From Paenibacillus tyrphae (GTDB taxonomy: Bacteria > Bacillota > Bacilli > Paenibacillales > NBRC-103111), in the NCBI RefSeq assembly GCF_024158745.1, contig NZ_JAMZAW010000009.1, positions 186,001 through 250,000 of the forward strand: a DNA stretch of 64,000 nt. The letters run 5' to 3'. Shown piece by piece: positions 16,805-24,907 of this stretch. The translations under genes were made by a program, and so were the position numbers. Below the pieces are notes generated by a model. That model was not told the origin of the DNA, searched no databases, and saw only the letters and a list, made by a program, of their open reading frames with translations. Numbering within the stretch: position 1 is the first letter of the stretch; each line of letters begins with the position of its first letter.

Positions 16805-17401
16805 GTGGAGGCTGCACAATTTCAGACGGCTCGGACGATCGTAGAGAGAAGATCCATCAAGCAATTCAAGCCGGACCCCGTATCGGAAGAGCTCCTGTAC
16901 GAGCTGCTCAACGTATCGGTATGGGCGCCCAATCATGGGCTGCGGGAGCCGTGGCGGTTTATTTTATTTGTAGACGAAGGCAAGCGGACGCTGGGCGAAG
17001 CGATTGCGGGCCATGCCGTGAAGAGCCGCTCGCCGGAGACCTATATGAATATCCCGGCGCACCTGCTGGTCGTTGTTCAAGAGGACCCGCGCCAGCGGGA
17101 GCGGGAAGAGGATTACGCGGCGGCGTGCGCCTTGATTCAGAACTTTCAGCTGGCCGCTTGGGAGCGCGGACTTGGCGTGATTTGGAAGACCGAGCCGTTT
17201 ACTTTTGTCCCGGGATTTCTGAAAAGCGTCGGCGTCAAGCCGGGGGAAAAATTGGTCGGGCTCCTTCATATCGGCTATCCGGAAGTCGTTCCCGAGGCAA
17301 GACCAAGAACGCGGGCAGAAGAAAAGCTGACGGTCGTTCGCTCATCCACTGCAACGGAGGACCCGCATACCGATGGCTCTATCCCAGCCGGCACTCGATA
17401 A
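16805..17401 (+). CDS. nitroreductase-family FMN oxidoreductase in a siderophore operon
   Basis: A 198-residue protein with the FMN-binding start RTIVERRSIKQFKPDPV and SVWAPNHGLREPWRF, then AWERGLGVIWKTEPF and LLHIGYPE, all typical of nitroreductases. GTG 16805 is chosen because GGGGG lies nine bases before it and the Fur box lies just upstream; the longer frame to 16676 would cross the Fur box. Its 3' end overlaps the first FecCD permease by 29 bp, so the two are tightly coupled. Reduction of ferric siderophores is inferred from context. Confidence 0.85.
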   Translation: MEAAQFQTARTIVERRSIKQFKPDPVSEELLYELLNVSVWAPNHGLREPWRFILFVDEGKRTLGEAIAGHAVKSRSPETYMNIPAHLLVVVQEDPRQREREEDYAAACALIQNFQLAAWERGLGVIWKTEPFTFVPGFLKSVGVKPGEKLVGLLHIGYPEVVPEARPRTRAEEKLTVVRSSTATEDPHTDGSIPAGTR

Positions 17402-18410
17402 AGCGCCGATCCGCAGCCGTCCGTGGATGGCCACCGTCCTTCTGGCTGTCGGCATATGCGCGATCTTGCTCGGGATGGGCACCTCGATTGTAACGGGGGT
17501 GGCCCATATTACGTTCGGAACGGTGTGGGATTCGATCGTGGCTTACGACCCGGGCAACGATCACCATGTCATTATCCAATCGCTGCGCATTCCCCGCGCG
17601 CTTGCCGGGGTACTGGTCGGCGCGGCGTTCGCCGTAGCCGGGGCGATGATGCAGGGGATGACCCGCAATCCGATTGCCGACACCGGACTGCTGGGCATCA
17701 ATGCGGGGGCAGGCTTTGTACTCGTCCTCGTGTTCGCGTTCTTCCCTTGGCTTCCCTTCGGAGCGATTATCGTATTCTCGTTCATCGGTGCCGGCTTGGG
17801 CGCGGGTTTGGTATACGGCATCGCCTTCTTTGCCAGAGGGGGCTTAACGCCGCTGCGTCTCGTATTGGCCGGCGCCGTCGTCGGCTCGCTGCTGTCGGGC
17901 GTCAGTCAGGCGCTGTCGCTGCTGTTCCAAATCAATTACGACCTCGCCTTCTGGACGGCCGGCGGCATCTCGACGGCGGAGTGGTTTCAGGTATCCGTGA
18001 TGCTGCCGTGGATCGCAGGCGGACTGATCGCTGCGTTGGCCGTCTCCCGGTCCATTACGATTCTGAGCCTGGGCGAAGACGTGGCGGCGGGGCTCGGCCA
18101 ACGGACGAAGCTGGTGAAAGGGATCGGCACCGTGGTGGTGATGGTTCTGGTCGGGGCATCCGTGTCCACGGTCGGAGGCGTCGGTTTTATCGGACTGATT
18201 GTTCCGCATATGGTCCGCTTTCTGGTCGGCGTCGATTACCGGTGGATTATCCCTTGCTCCGCCGTCCTGGGCGGACTGCTGGTCGTCTTTGCCGATATCG
18301 GAGCGAAAATGGTCGCTCTACCCTATGAGACGCCGCTAGGCTCCATTATTGCCGTGTTGGGCGTTCCTTTCTTTCTATATCTGGCGCGCAAGGAACGGAG
18401 GGAGCTGTAG
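17373..18410 (+). CDS. FecCD-type ferric-siderophore ABC permease
   Basis: A 345-residue polytopic permease with the FecCD hallmarks IIQSLRIPRALAGVLVGAAF (about 68-87), AGAMMQGMTRNPIADTGLLG and the late GFIGLIVPHMVRFLVGVDYR cytoplasmic coupling loop that contacts the ATPase. It starts inside the nitroreductase gene and its stop shares a base with the next permease start (TAGTG). It forms the transmembrane heterodimer with the next gene product. Confidence 0.92.
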   Translation: MALSQPALDKAPIRSRPWMATVLLAVGICAILLGMGTSIVTGVAHITFGTVWDSIVAYDPGNDHHVIIQSLRIPRALAGVLVGAAFAVAGAMMQGMTRNPIADTGLLGINAGAGFVLVLVFAFFPWLPFGAIIVFSFIGAGLGAGLVYGIAFFARGGLTPLRLVLAGAVVGSLLSGVSQALSLLFQINYDLAFWTAGGISTAEWFQVSVMLPWIAGGLIAALAVSRSITILSLGEDVAAGLGQRTKLVKGIGTVVVMVLVGASVSTVGGVGFIGLIVPHMVRFLVGVDYRWIIPCSAVLGGLLVVFADIGAKMVALPYETPLGSIIAVLGVPFFLYLARKERREL

Positions 18411-19435
18411 TGAGTACGGATACGTTCGTGCAGCATCGCGGCCGCCGCAGCCTCCGGCTGATCGTGTTGTTCGGCGCGCTGCTGCTTGTGCTGTTTGTCG
18501 TTAGTATGAATACGGGGCGCTACAGTATGGCCCCGATGGAGGTATTGCAGACGCTGCTCGGCGAAGGCAGCCGTAAGCAGAACATCGTCTTGTTCGATCT
18601 GCGCCTGCCGCGCATGATCATTGCCGTGCTGATCGGGGCGGGGCTTGCAGTGTCCGGCGCGGTGCTGCAGGGAATTTCGCGCAACGGCTTGTCCGATCCG
18701 GGCATTCTCGGCATCAATGCCGGCGCGGGCTTCGCAGTCCTGCTGTTCGTGTCGTTCTACCCAGCGACCAGCGTGGCGCCGCCGTTTCTGATGCCTTTTC
18801 TCGCTTTGGCGGGTGCAGGCTTGTCCGCTCTTCTCATTTACATCCTGTCGTATAAAAAAGAGAGCGGCATTTCACCGACAAGGCTGCTGCTTACGGGAAT
18901 CGCCGTGGGGGCCGGGATGAGCGCGGTCAGCGTCATTTTGACGCTGCAGCTCAATCCGCGAAACTTCGAATTTGTCGTCACTTGGCAGATGGGATCGCTA
19001 TGGGGCTCGAACTGGAAATTCGTCCTCGCGCTGCTTCCTTGGATTGTCATCCTGCTGCCGTATGTGTATTGGAAATCGAGAGTGATGAACGTACTGAGCA
19101 TGAACGAGCAGATTGCAGGCGGGTTAGGACTCTCAGTCAACCGAGAGCGGCTCGTCTTAATGGCGGCGGCTGTCGGGCTGGCGGCCTCCAGTGTGGCGAT
19201 CGGCGGCGGCATCGGATTCGTCGGGCTGCTGGGCCCGCATATGGCGCGGCGGCTGGTCGGGCCGCAGCATCAATACATGCTGCCTATTACGGCAGCGGTC
19301 GGCGCGCTGCTTGTGCTCGCCGGGGATACGAGCGGCCGGAGCTTTATGGAGAACACGGAAATACCGGCAGGCGTGGTTATTTCGTTATTAGGCGGTCCTT
19401 ATTTTATTTATTTGTTAATGCGGGCTAAGGCGTAA
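18410..19435 (+). CDS. second FecCD-type ferric-siderophore ABC permease
   Basis: A 341-residue permease paralogous to its neighbour: LFDLRLPRMIIAVLIGAGL, SGAVLQGISRNGLSDPGILG and GFVGLLGPHMARRLVGPQH. GTG start at 18410, with GGAGGGAG just upstream inside the preceding gene. The operon has no ATP-binding subunit, so it must share a YusV-like ATPase encoded elsewhere (established practice in Bacillales, inferred here). Confidence 0.92.
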   Translation: MSTDTFVQHRGRRSLRLIVLFGALLLVLFVVSMNTGRYSMAPMEVLQTLLGEGSRKQNIVLFDLRLPRMIIAVLIGAGLAVSGAVLQGISRNGLSDPGILGINAGAGFAVLLFVSFYPATSVAPPFLMPFLALAGAGLSALLIYILSYKKESGISPTRLLLTGIAVGAGMSAVSVILTLQLNPRNFEFVVTWQMGSLWGSNWKFVLALLPWIVILLPYVYWKSRVMNVLSMNEQIAGGLGLSVNRERLVLMAAAVGLAASSVAIGGGIGFVGLLGPHMARRLVGPQHQYMLPITAAVGALLVLAGDTSGRSFMENTEIPAGVVISLLGGPYFIYLLMRAKA

Positions 19436-19474
19436 TTTGAATAATGGATGATTTTACCAAAAGGGGATTGGGGA

Positions 19475-20446
19475 ATGCGTAAACTTCGATTCGCAGCCGG
19501 GTTCCTTGCGCTGTGCTTGGCTTCGGCCGGGCTGAGCGCTTGCAGCGGGCAGCAGAATACGGCGGCGGGAACGGAAGTCGCGGGTTCCGGCCAGAACGCC
19601 GGTTTTCCGCGTACGATCAAGCACGTGAAGGGCGAGCTGGAGCTGAAGGAAAAGCCGGAGCGAGTGGCCAGCGTCGATATTATGGGCACGGACTACTTTC
19701 TCGTGCTTGGGGTAGCTCCGATCGTGTCGGAAGGCTTCGAAGGAACGAAAGCCAAGTCGCCGATTTTCGCCAAGTATGCGGAAGGGATGAAGGTGGTCGA
19801 TCTCGGCGGGAAGACGAACCGGGAAACGCTGCTGGAAATGGACCCGCAGGTGATCGTGATGACCAGCTCGGGCAAAGGCGCAAGCTATGACGAGTTCAAT
19901 AAGCTGGCCCCTTCGATTGCCGTCGACTTTTCCTTGGATGCGGCGTCGAGGCTGATGAAATTCGCCGAAATCGTCGGCAAAGAAGAGAAAGCGAAGCAAG
20001 TGATTGCCGATTTTGAGAAGCTGAAAAGCGAAGCGAAAGCGGTGGCGGCCGACCACAAGGGCGAAACGGCGCTGTTCCTCGTGGCGAACGGCAAGGACTT
20101 TACGGTCATGCATCCCAAAAACTTCCCGATATACTACGAGGAGCTGGGCTTGACGCCTGTGGCGGGGCTGCCCGAGGACGGAAAGATCGGGGGGCGGATC
20201 GGCATTGAAGCGCTCAGCGAATTCAAGCCCGATCATATTTTTATCGCCGCCAATCGCAGGGAGATGAAGGCCGAAGATCCGCTCGGCTTGATCAGCATTT
20301 GGAAGGATCATCCGGTGTGGAACAATCTCAAGGCGGTCAAGGAGAATCATGTATATCCGATCGATACGCTGGCCGGGGATACGTTCTTCCTCGGGCAGGT
20401 GGCTGGGCTTCAAGCGATTAAAGACCATCTCGGTACGAAGAAATAG
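19475..20446 (+). CDS. ferric-siderophore ABC transporter substrate-binding lipoprotein
   Basis: A 323-residue lipoprotein: signal MRKLRFAAGFLALCLASAG with lipobox LSAC, then a TroA-like domain starting TIKHVKGELELKEKPERVAS. It includes ETLLEMDPQVIVMTSSGK and EALSEFKPDHIFIAA. An upstream in-frame ATG at 19448 lacks a ribosome site, while AAGGGG precedes 19475. It is the last gene of the operon. Its ligand is probably the one sensed by the Btr-like regulator. Confidence 0.9.
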   Translation: MRKLRFAAGFLALCLASAGLSACSGQQNTAAGTEVAGSGQNAGFPRTIKHVKGELELKEKPERVASVDIMGTDYFLVLGVAPIVSEGFEGTKAKSPIFAKYAEGMKVVDLGGKTNRETLLEMDPQVIVMTSSGKGASYDEFNKLAPSIAVDFSLDAASRLMKFAEIVGKEEKAKQVIADFEKLKSEAKAVAADHKGETALFLVANGKDFTVMHPKNFPIYYEELGLTPVAGLPEDGKIGGRIGIEALSEFKPDHIFIAANRREMKAEDPLGLISIWKDHPVWNNLKAVKENHVYPIDTLAGDTFFLGQVAGLQAIKDHLGTKK

Positions 20447-20520
20447 AGAGAAGACGAAGGACCGTTCCGCTCCAATGCAGGAGACGCGAAGCGGCCCTTT
20501 TCCGTGGAGTATTTTTGCAA

Positions 20521-20566
20521 AAGCCGCCGTTTCAGGGTTGGTCTCAAGCTGATGACGGCGGCTTGT
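20521..20566. terminator. intrinsic terminator between convergent genes
   Basis: AAGCCGCCGT pairs with ACGGCGGCTT around a loop of about 23 nt. On the minus strand it runs into TTTTGC, so it best serves gluQ; on the plus strand a weaker T tract may serve the siderophore operon. Confidence 0.65.
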
Positions 20567-20593
20567 TGATTCGCGTGAACGGCTTCCTATGGC

Positions 20594-21547
20594 TCAGCCC
20601 AAGGCCAGGGTTTCTTCGCTGAAGGCAATTTGTTCGCCGGCGAGGCGATCCAGTGAGAAAAGCGGGACTAGCTCGGCCGCTTTTGCCGGTTCGGGGCGGT
20701 CGAGCAAGCCGGCTGCATAAGCCAAGTAGCCGATCACGCGTTCCGGCGGAACGCCGGCGGCGCGCAGAGCGGCAAGCGAGAGGCTGCGGTCCCGCTTGGA
20801 CAGCCTGCCGCCCTCCGGCGTACAGAGCAGCGGGACGTGGCAGAAGCTCGGCGGGGCCGCCTCCAACATTTCGTACAGGACGAGCTGCCGCGGGGTCGAA
20901 TCGAGAAGATCCGCCCCCCGCAGCACATCGGTGATCCCCATGGCCGCATCGTCGACGACGACCGCCAACTGGTAGCTGAATTGGCCGTCCGCGCGTTTGA
21001 CGACAAAATCGCCAAGAGCGCCGGGCGGCACCTGCTGTACGCCCGCCATGCCGTCCTCGAAGGAGAAGGAGCGCTCCGGAACGGCCACACGCAAGGATGG
21101 GGCCTTATGCTTGGCTTTGCGCCTGCGCTCCTCTTCGCTGAGCGCCTTGCACAGCCCGGGATAAGCCGCGCCTTCCGAGGCAAGGCCGTGCGGGGCGCTG
21201 GCGATGGCGGTCAGCTCGGCCCGGCTGCAATAGCAAGGATAGAGCCGTCCGCTGCGCTGCAAGCGTTCGACGGCCTGCTCGTACAGCTCCAGCCGCTTGC
21301 TTTGCAGATAAGGGCTGTAAGGGCCGTCGGTGGCCGGACCTTCGTCCCAGTCCAGTCCCATCCAGGTTAAATCTTCTGCGATGAGCTGAGCATATTCCGG
21401 GCGGGAACGCGGCCCGTCGATATCCTCGATACGCAGCACGAACGTACCGGAGGCTTGTCGCATTTGCAGCCAGGCGAGCAGCGCCGTGAAGGCGTTGCCG
21501 ATATGCATCGGTCCCGAAGGCGTCGGGGCGAACCGTCCGCGTCTCAT
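20594..21547 (-). CDS. gluQ: glutamyl-Q tRNA(Asp) synthetase
   Basis: A 317-residue truncated GluRS-like class I enzyme that attaches Glu to the queuosine base of tRNA-Asp. It has RFAPTPSGPMHIGNAF (HIGH motif, about 5-20), zinc-type CYC at about 104-106 with Y and C downstream, and GGRLSKRD (KMSKS equivalent, about 252). The anticodon-binding domain of GluRS is missing, as expected for GluQ-RS (about 300 residues). It lies about 210 bp downstream of its likely substrate's gene, tRNA-Asp(GTC), on the same strand. Confidence 0.92.
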   Translation of the reverse strand: MRRGRFAPTPSGPMHIGNAFTALLAWLQMRQASGTFVLRIEDIDGPRSRPEYAQLIAEDLTWMGLDWDEGPATDGPYSPYLQSKRLELYEQAVERLQRSGRLYPCYCSRAELTAIASAPHGLASEGAAYPGLCKALSEEERRRKAKHKAPSLRVAVPERSFSFEDGMAGVQQVPPGALGDFVVKRADGQFSYQLAVVVDDAAMGITDVLRGADLLDSTPRQLVLYEMLEAAPPSFCHVPLLCTPEGGRLSKRDRSLSLAALRAAGVPPERVIGYLAYAAGLLDRPEPAKAAELVPLFSLDRLAGEQIAFSEETLALG

Positions 21548-21641
21548 CGAATCACCTCGCAGGTATACAAAAAAGAGCAGGATTTTCCCCTGCCCGGTTG
21601 TTTATGTATGATAAATGTCATGTTGCAAACAATGATATTAG

Positions 21642-21656
21642 TGGCGGAGCCGACGA
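21642..21656 (-). repeat. partial copy of the tRNA-Asp 3' end
   Basis: TGGCGGAGCCGACG (+ strand reading) repeats the CCA-containing 3' end of the intact tRNA-Asp gene 115 bp away (21757-21771), after which the sequences diverge. It could be an attachment-site scar or a decayed tRNA copy. Confidence 0.5.
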
Positions 21657-21756
21657 GATGCTCTCCGTTTCACTCCGAGACTGCGAAGTAACGCTATCGA
21701 AGTGAACGCTCCGACGAACCCTGTGGGTTCTCATCCCTTGCAATGAAGTTAATCAA

Positions 21757-21833
21757 TGGCGGAGCCGACGGGATTCGAACCCGCGGTCTCCTGCGTGACA
21801 GGCAGGCATGTTAGGCCTCTACACCACGGCTCC
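21757..21833 (-). tRNA. tRNA-Asp (anticodon GTC), CCA encoded
   Basis: On the minus strand a full cloverleaf is readable: acceptor GGAGCCG/CGGCTCC, discriminator G, anticodon stem CCTG/CAGG with loop CTGTCAC centred on GTC, T-loop GGTTCGAATCC, and an encoded CCA. G34 of this tRNA is the site of queuosine, the base that GluQ-RS (next gene) glutamylates. Confidence 0.95.
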
Positions 21834-22276
21834 GCGTTAGGGACAAATATGATAATAACACGGCCGCCCGATTTTAGCAAGTAGCTCAGAGAGAAGCATA
21901 GGCCGGGTGAAGGAAGCCGTACCGGTCCCGGAAAATAATCCGCGGCCGCCCGTTTCCCAGTTCTTTCGGTTCCTGACTACAAATGGACACATTTCTGAAA
22001 TTGAACGTTGGTTAGTCACAAAAAATTCACAAATGTCGAAATTTGTTTTTCCACGGCTCTCTCTTCGGAGGTATAATCTATAAGTATATAGGGTTCCGTT
22101 TCGACCTGTTCATGCTCCCGAAAATGTGAAAATTGTAACAAGCGTGAGGGAAGGCCTCCGAACGGGCTTCTCCTCGCTTCCTATATTTTCGAGAAAAACA
22201 TGATGTTTGCATTGCCTGACCAGGTATCGACACAATTAACGGACTTCTATTCCAAAGTAAAGGAGGACGTTCTCTA
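21834..22276. other. intergenic stretch between tRNA-Asp and the DUF1641 gene
   Basis: 443 bp without a credible gene. Contents seen: the likely DUF1641/ndh promoter at 22048-22077, an ACAAAT-N6-ATTTGT dyad near 22030-22047 and about 190 bp of leader with no hairpin clear enough to call. Confidence 0.5.
22048..22077 (+). promoter_or_regulatory. likely promoter of the DUF1641-ndh operon
   Basis: -35 TTTCCA (22048-22053), 18-bp spacer, -10 TATAAT (22072-22077). An ACAAAT/ATTTGT dyad lies directly upstream (about 22030-22047). The -35 is weak, which suits an activated or repressed promoter. Confidence 0.5.
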
Positions 22277-22711
22277 ATGTCAGTAGCATCCACTCAACAA
22301 GCGGTAGTTGCAGCCGAGCCCACCCGGGAATCCTTGGATGTGCTTGATCAGTTGATGAAGCCCGAGGTGCAGGAGTCTTTAACGGTGTTGGTCGAGAATT
22401 TGCCGAAGCTGGCGGAAATGGTGACCATCCTCACCAAAACGTACGATTTGGTGCAAAATGTGGCCACGGACCGCGTATTTATCGAAGACATCAAAGGCGG
22501 CGTCGAAGAATTCGTGAAGCCGATTCAGGACAAAGCCAAAGGTCTGGCGTCCGCGGCAATCGAAGCGAACGACCGTGCGCAAGAGGAGTCTGCGACGATC
22601 GGTCTGTTCGGTTTGCTCAAAATGCTGAAAGACCCGCAAGTACAAAAGATGTTCCGTTTTTCTCAGGCATTCTTGGATGTCTTGGCTGAGCGCCAACAGC
22701 AGCGTCAATAA
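22277..22711 (+). CDS. DUF1641 protein (YjlC-like)
   Basis: A 144-residue soluble helical protein with the DUF1641 pattern: LDQLMKPEVQESLTVLVENL (about 24-43), then a Gly-containing linker and GLFGLLKMLKDPQVQKMFRF near the C-terminus. In B. subtilis the yjlC gene precedes ndh in one operon, and the same order is seen here. AAAGGAGG precedes the ATG. The gene may encode a partner of the dehydrogenase, but its role is unknown. Confidence 0.87.
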   Translation: MSVASTQQAVVAAEPTRESLDVLDQLMKPEVQESLTVLVENLPKLAEMVTILTKTYDLVQNVATDRVFIEDIKGGVEEFVKPIQDKAKGLASAAIEANDRAQEESATIGLFGLLKMLKDPQVQKMFRFSQAFLDVLAERQQQRQ

Positions 22712-22737
22712 TATAGGAAAGCTGAATCAAGGAGCGG

Positions 22738-23925
22738 ATGAACAGGATGGCTAAGCAAATTTTGATACTAGGCGGCGGATACGGCGGATTGCTGAGCGCC
22801 CTGACGGCGCGGCAGTACATGACGGCGGAAGAAGCGACGATTACGGTCGTTAACCGTTTTCCGACGCATCAGATTATTACGGAGCTGCACCGGCTGGCTG
22901 TAGGCAACTTGGCGGAGAAAGCCGTTGCCCTGCCACTGGAGAAGCTTTTGCGCGGTAAAAATATCAATCTTCAGATCGATACGGTCGAGACCATCCGTCC
23001 GGATGAGAAGCAAGTTCTTATGGCCAGTGGCAAAACGTACGAATACGATGTGCTCGTTATTGCTCTCGGCAGCGAAACGGCGTTCTTCGGCATTCCGGGA
23101 CTGCAGGAGCACAGCTTTGTCCTGAAATCCGTAAACGACGCCAACCGTCTTCGCGCGCACGTGGAAGCACGCATCGACGAATACAGCCGTACGAAAAACA
23201 AAGCCGACGCGACGTTCGTTGTCGGCGGAGGCGGATTGACGGGCATCGAGCTTGTCGGCGAATTTGCGGACATGCTGCCACAGCTTTGCCGCAGCAAAGG
23301 TGTCGACTTTAACGATATTTCCCTGTATACCGTGGAAGCGGGTCCGTCCATTCTGGCCGGCTTCGCACAGGAGCTTGTCGAGCGTGCGCAAACGAGCCTC
23401 GAGAAGCGCGGCGTGAAGTTCTTGACCGGCGTTGCGATTACGGAAATGCAGGCGAATACGGTATTCCTGAAGGACGGCAGCTCCATCGAGACGAACACGC
23501 TCGTATGGACCGGCGGGGTTCAAGGCAACTCTGTCGTGGCCAACTGCGGTATCGAAGTCAACCGCGGCCGCGCAACGGTAACAGAAAACTTGCAATCCAC
23601 GTCCCACAAAGACATCTTCCTCGCCGGGGACAGCGCGGTCGTTATGGGCAACGAAGGACGTCCTTACCCGCCGACGGCTCAATTGGCTTGGCAAATGGGC
23701 GAGACGATCGGACATAACATTTTCGCTTACTTCAACAACGCGCCGATGGATACGTTCACGCCGGTATTCTCCGGTACGCTGGCGAGCCTTGGCCGCAAAG
23801 ATGCGATCGGCACGGTCGGCGGAAACAAAACGCGCCTCAAAGGCCTTCCGGCTTCGCTGATGAAAGAAGCAAGCAACATGCGCTATTTGACTCATATCAA
23901 CGGTCTGTTCACATTGGCTTATTAA
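22738..23925 (+). CDS. ndh: type II NADH dehydrogenase (NDH-2)
   Basis: A 395-residue FAD enzyme that passes electrons from NADH to menaquinone without pumping protons. FAD-binding ILILGGGYGGLLSALTAR is at about 5-22, NADH-binding FVVGGGGLTGIELVGEF at about 160-176, and DIFLAGDSAVV near 297. The C-terminal amphipathic tail is typical for membrane attachment. Start ATG is 26 bp after DUF1641 with AAGGAG upstream. The menaquinone it uses could come from the Mqn pathway partly encoded at 9.5 kb. Confidence 0.92.
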   Translation: MNRMAKQILILGGGYGGLLSALTARQYMTAEEATITVVNRFPTHQIITELHRLAVGNLAEKAVALPLEKLLRGKNINLQIDTVETIRPDEKQVLMASGKTYEYDVLVIALGSETAFFGIPGLQEHSFVLKSVNDANRLRAHVEARIDEYSRTKNKADATFVVGGGGLTGIELVGEFADMLPQLCRSKGVDFNDISLYTVEAGPSILAGFAQELVERAQTSLEKRGVKFLTGVAITEMQANTVFLKDGSSIETNTLVWTGGVQGNSVVANCGIEVNRGRATVTENLQSTSHKDIFLAGDSAVVMGNEGRPYPPTAQLAWQMGETIGHNIFAYFNNAPMDTFTPVFSGTLASLGRKDAIGTVGGNKTRLKGLPASLMKEASNMRYLTHINGLFTLAY

Positions 23926-23933
23926 TTTTTAAC

Positions 23934-23966
23934 AAGAGGGTGCCCTGTCGGGTACCCTCTTTTGCT
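23934..23966 (+). terminator. terminator of the ndh operon
   Basis: AAGAGGGTGCCC pairs with GGGTACCCTCTT across a TGTC loop, followed by TTTGC. Confidence 0.85.
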
Positions 23967-24015
23967 TACTACCGAGTGGGATTTCGCCGTTGTTGTCGTT
24001 GTCCCATCGTTGCTC

Positions 24016-24044
24016 TTGCGTTTTGGTTAGCATTCACTTACAAT
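24016..24044 (+). promoter_or_regulatory. tetR promoter with operator in its spacer
   Basis: -35 TTGCGT (24016-24021), 17-bp spacer, -10 TACAAT (24039-24044). The spacer contains GTTAG-CATTCA-CTTAC (24026-24041), which is the inverse of the dyad found before the quinone-reductase gene. A repressor bound here would block its own promoter. The expected transcript start (about 24051) falls on the likely start codon. Confidence 0.7.
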
Positions 24045-24050
24045 ATGGTC

Positions 24051-24629
24051 ATGATGAAGAAGCCGCATATCGATAGCAAGAAAAAGGATATTTTGCAGGC
24101 GGCCATGCGTCTGTTCGCGACCAAAGGGATCGACGGCATTTCCGTCAAAGAGATCGGGGATGCGGCGGGCGTTACGGATGCCGCCATTTATAAGCATTTT
24201 AAAAGCAAGCAGGCGATGGCGCTCGAAGCGTTCACTCATTACTGCGGCGGCTATACGCGCTTGATCGACTATATGGCGGGGCAGCCGGGGACGTTCCGCA
24301 GCCGGTTCCATCGCTTGATCGACGAAGTGCTGCGCATGCATGACGAGGACCAGTACGGCATGCTGCTGCTTGCCCAGCAGCACGAAATTTTCGTGGAAGC
24401 CAGCCGCGGCGAGGGGAGACAGCCGTCAGACGCCCTCGTTGCCTTCATCGAGCAAGGTATCGAGCGCGGAGAGCTTCCCGAGCAGGATGCCCGGTTGTCC
24501 GCCGTGCTGATTATCGGCGCATTCAACCAGATGGCGCTTTCTAGCCTGCACGGGGAGCTTCCGGCCCGCCTGGAGCCGCTGGCAGCGGAAGTGAAGCGGA
24601 GGTTTTCCCATTTATTAGGTCAGCTTTGA
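24051..24629 (+). CDS. TetR-family transcriptional regulator
   Basis: A 192-residue regulator. The N-terminal helix-turn-helix reads KKDILQAAMRLFATKGIDGI, then VKEIGDAAGVTDAAIYKHF. The C-terminal ligand domain has no assigned ligand. Several in-frame starts exist; the promoter places the transcript start at about 24051, so ATG 24051 or 24054 is likely and the mRNA may be leaderless, since no ribosome site is visible. Matching dyads at its own promoter and before the following quinone-reductase gene identify its probable targets. Confidence 0.87.
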   Translation: MMKKPHIDSKKKDILQAAMRLFATKGIDGISVKEIGDAAGVTDAAIYKHFKSKQAMALEAFTHYCGGYTRLIDYMAGQPGTFRSRFHRLIDEVLRMHDEDQYGMLLLAQQHEIFVEASRGEGRQPSDALVAFIEQGIERGELPEQDARLSAVLIIGAFNQMALSSLHGELPARLEPLAAEVKRRFSHLLGQL

Positions 24630-24632
24630 CCT
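24617..24632 (+). repeat. target-site duplication, left copy
   Basis: AGGTCAGCTTTGACCT, 16 bp, overlapping the tetR stop codon. An identical copy lies at 24838-24853 on the other side of the inserted element. Confidence 0.75.
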
Positions 24633-24837
24633 GAGCTTGTTGAGAAACCCGCTTCGCGTAGAAAACTCTCTGCATACGCCGGTAGGGTATATCCCTCCAG
24701 CCGCTCTTGAAACCCGTGAACTTGATTACAATTAGCGGTATTTTCACGGGTTTCAAAGGCGGACGTAAACTCTTACGGGATATACCCCACCTCTATTTGT
24801 CTGAGTTTTTCTACTTCCAGGGTTCCTCAACAGTCTA
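24633..24837. mobile_element. 205-bp MITE-like palindromic element
   Basis: Ends GAGCTTGTTGAGAAACCC and (complement of the other end) TAGACTGTTGAGGAACCC form imperfect terminal inverted repeats. Inner blocks GTAGAAAA, GGGTATATCCC and TTGAAACCCGTGAA also recur in inverted order, so the whole element can fold into one long hairpin. It has no coding capacity and is flanked by a perfect 16-bp direct repeat, as expected of a non-autonomous insertion. The parent transposase is unknown. Confidence 0.7.
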
Positions 24838-24862
24838 AGGTCAGCTTTGACCTTTTCTTTTT
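24838..24862 (+). terminator. original tetR terminator / right copy of the target duplication
   Basis: AAGGTCA-GCTT-TGACCTT followed by TTCTTTTT. The left copy lacks the T tract, so the insertion has separated tetR from the working terminator. Confidence 0.7.
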
Positions 24863-24871
24863 ACATACAAA

Positions 24872-24887
24872 GTTAGTGAATGCTAAC
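24872..24887. promoter_or_regulatory. probable TetR operator before the quinone-reductase gene
   Basis: GTTAG-TGAATG-CTAAC, a perfect 5-bp dyad, inverse of the site in the tetR promoter. It ends 20 bp before the ATG at 24908. Confidence 0.7.
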
Positions 24888-24907
24888 CAAAAGGAGCGAG
24901 TTCAGTC

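Noticed and set aside
22011-22035. possible Rex box before DUF1641-ndh
   Set aside because: The right half TTCACAA fits, but the left half repeats it directly instead of inverting it.
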